DNA of 64,000 nt from Glaciecola flavus (GTDB lineage: Bacteria; Pseudomonadota; Gammaproteobacteria; Enterobacterales; Alteromonadaceae): the NCBI RefSeq assembly GCF_042646125.1, contig NZ_JBHRSW010000023.1:30173-94172 (forward strand), given 5' to 3'. The position numbers and the translations under genes are program-made. Below the pieces are notes generated by a model, which was given only the letters and a program-made list of their open reading frames with translations, was not told where the DNA came from and searched no databases. Shown piece after piece: positions 63,948 to 64,000 of this stretch (within the stretch, counting starts at the first letter, position 1; the number at the start of each line of letters is the position of its first letter).

Positions 63948-64000
63948 TTTAGACCGTTCTGTACAACTGTCTGATTTAAGTTTAATGGTGCGGCACTAAT

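Larger units (their letters stand above)
61869..64000 (-). mobile_element. IS66-family insertion sequence (with assembly gaps)
   Basis: An IS66 with tnpA, tnpB and tnpC on the minus strand, running to the window edge. The right terminal repeat begins GTAAGCGTCAAAAGAACC (61869), in keeping with the family ends that start GTAAGCG. The left end is outside the window. Two stretches of N (62600-62650 and 62997-63026) interrupt tnpC. Confidence 0.9.

Overview
The window looks like chromosomal DNA of a marine gammaproteobacterium of the Alteromonadales, probably a Glaciecola/Paraglaciecola-type Alteromonadaceae. The evidence is the housekeeping order (mpl | fbp - ppa - DUF3299 - chemoreceptor, then uvrA | MFS - ssb), the two TonB-dependent receptors, the AT-rich intergenic DNA and the agar-type polysaccharide cluster. 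This assignment is inferred from gene content and was not searched.

Layout. 1-10.1 kb: conserved housekeeping genes, with two unusual ~140-bp inverted-repeat elements in front of ppa and the MFS gene. 10.1-27.7 kb: an accessory catabolic block with a bicupin, an SDR, a HisD/HpsN-like dehydrogenase, a LacI regulator, an alpha/beta hydrolase, an HpcH/HpaI aldolase, a sodium symporter, a TonB-dependent receptor, a beta-lactamase-fold hydrolase and six large proteins built from two SnoaL/NTF2-like halves. Copies of a TTCGAA-centred palindrome lie in every divergent promoter region of this block and before the receptor, so the block reads as one LacI-type regulon. This is my best candidate for an undescribed pathway; its substrate cannot be read from the sequence. 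27.7-33.5 kb: unrelated small genes (CHMI-like isomerase, EamA transporter, LysR, DUF3224, AraC, asd, RraB-like).

33.6-53.2 kb: a truncated TonB-receptor remnant, a full-length paralogue of it, then a polysaccharide-utilisation locus. The locus holds GH16 (with an inserted, apparently circularly permuted discoidin-like module), an SSS symporter, GH117, an FAD oxidoreductase, a lactonase lipoprotein split by a -1 frameshift at an A AAA AAC heptamer, an ECF sigma factor, a FecR-LamG putative anti-sigma factor, a GH50-type agarase lipoprotein and a GH2 lipoprotein. The expected flow is extracellular or periplasmic depolymerisation (GH16, GH50, GH2), uptake through the receptor and symporter, and cytoplasmic processing by GH117 and the FAD enzyme.

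53.2-58.8 kb: an NAD(P)-binding protein, gnd, a TlpA-like thioredoxin and a GGDEF/EAL protein with a degenerate GGDEF motif. 58.9-64.0 kb: a mobile, rearranged end with a truncated IS66 copy, an AAA ATPase preceded by a doubled inverted-repeat operator, an Rhs C-terminal scrap and a second IS66 copy in opposite orientation that contains two runs of N (assembly gaps). No tRNA, rRNA or CRISPR array was seen.
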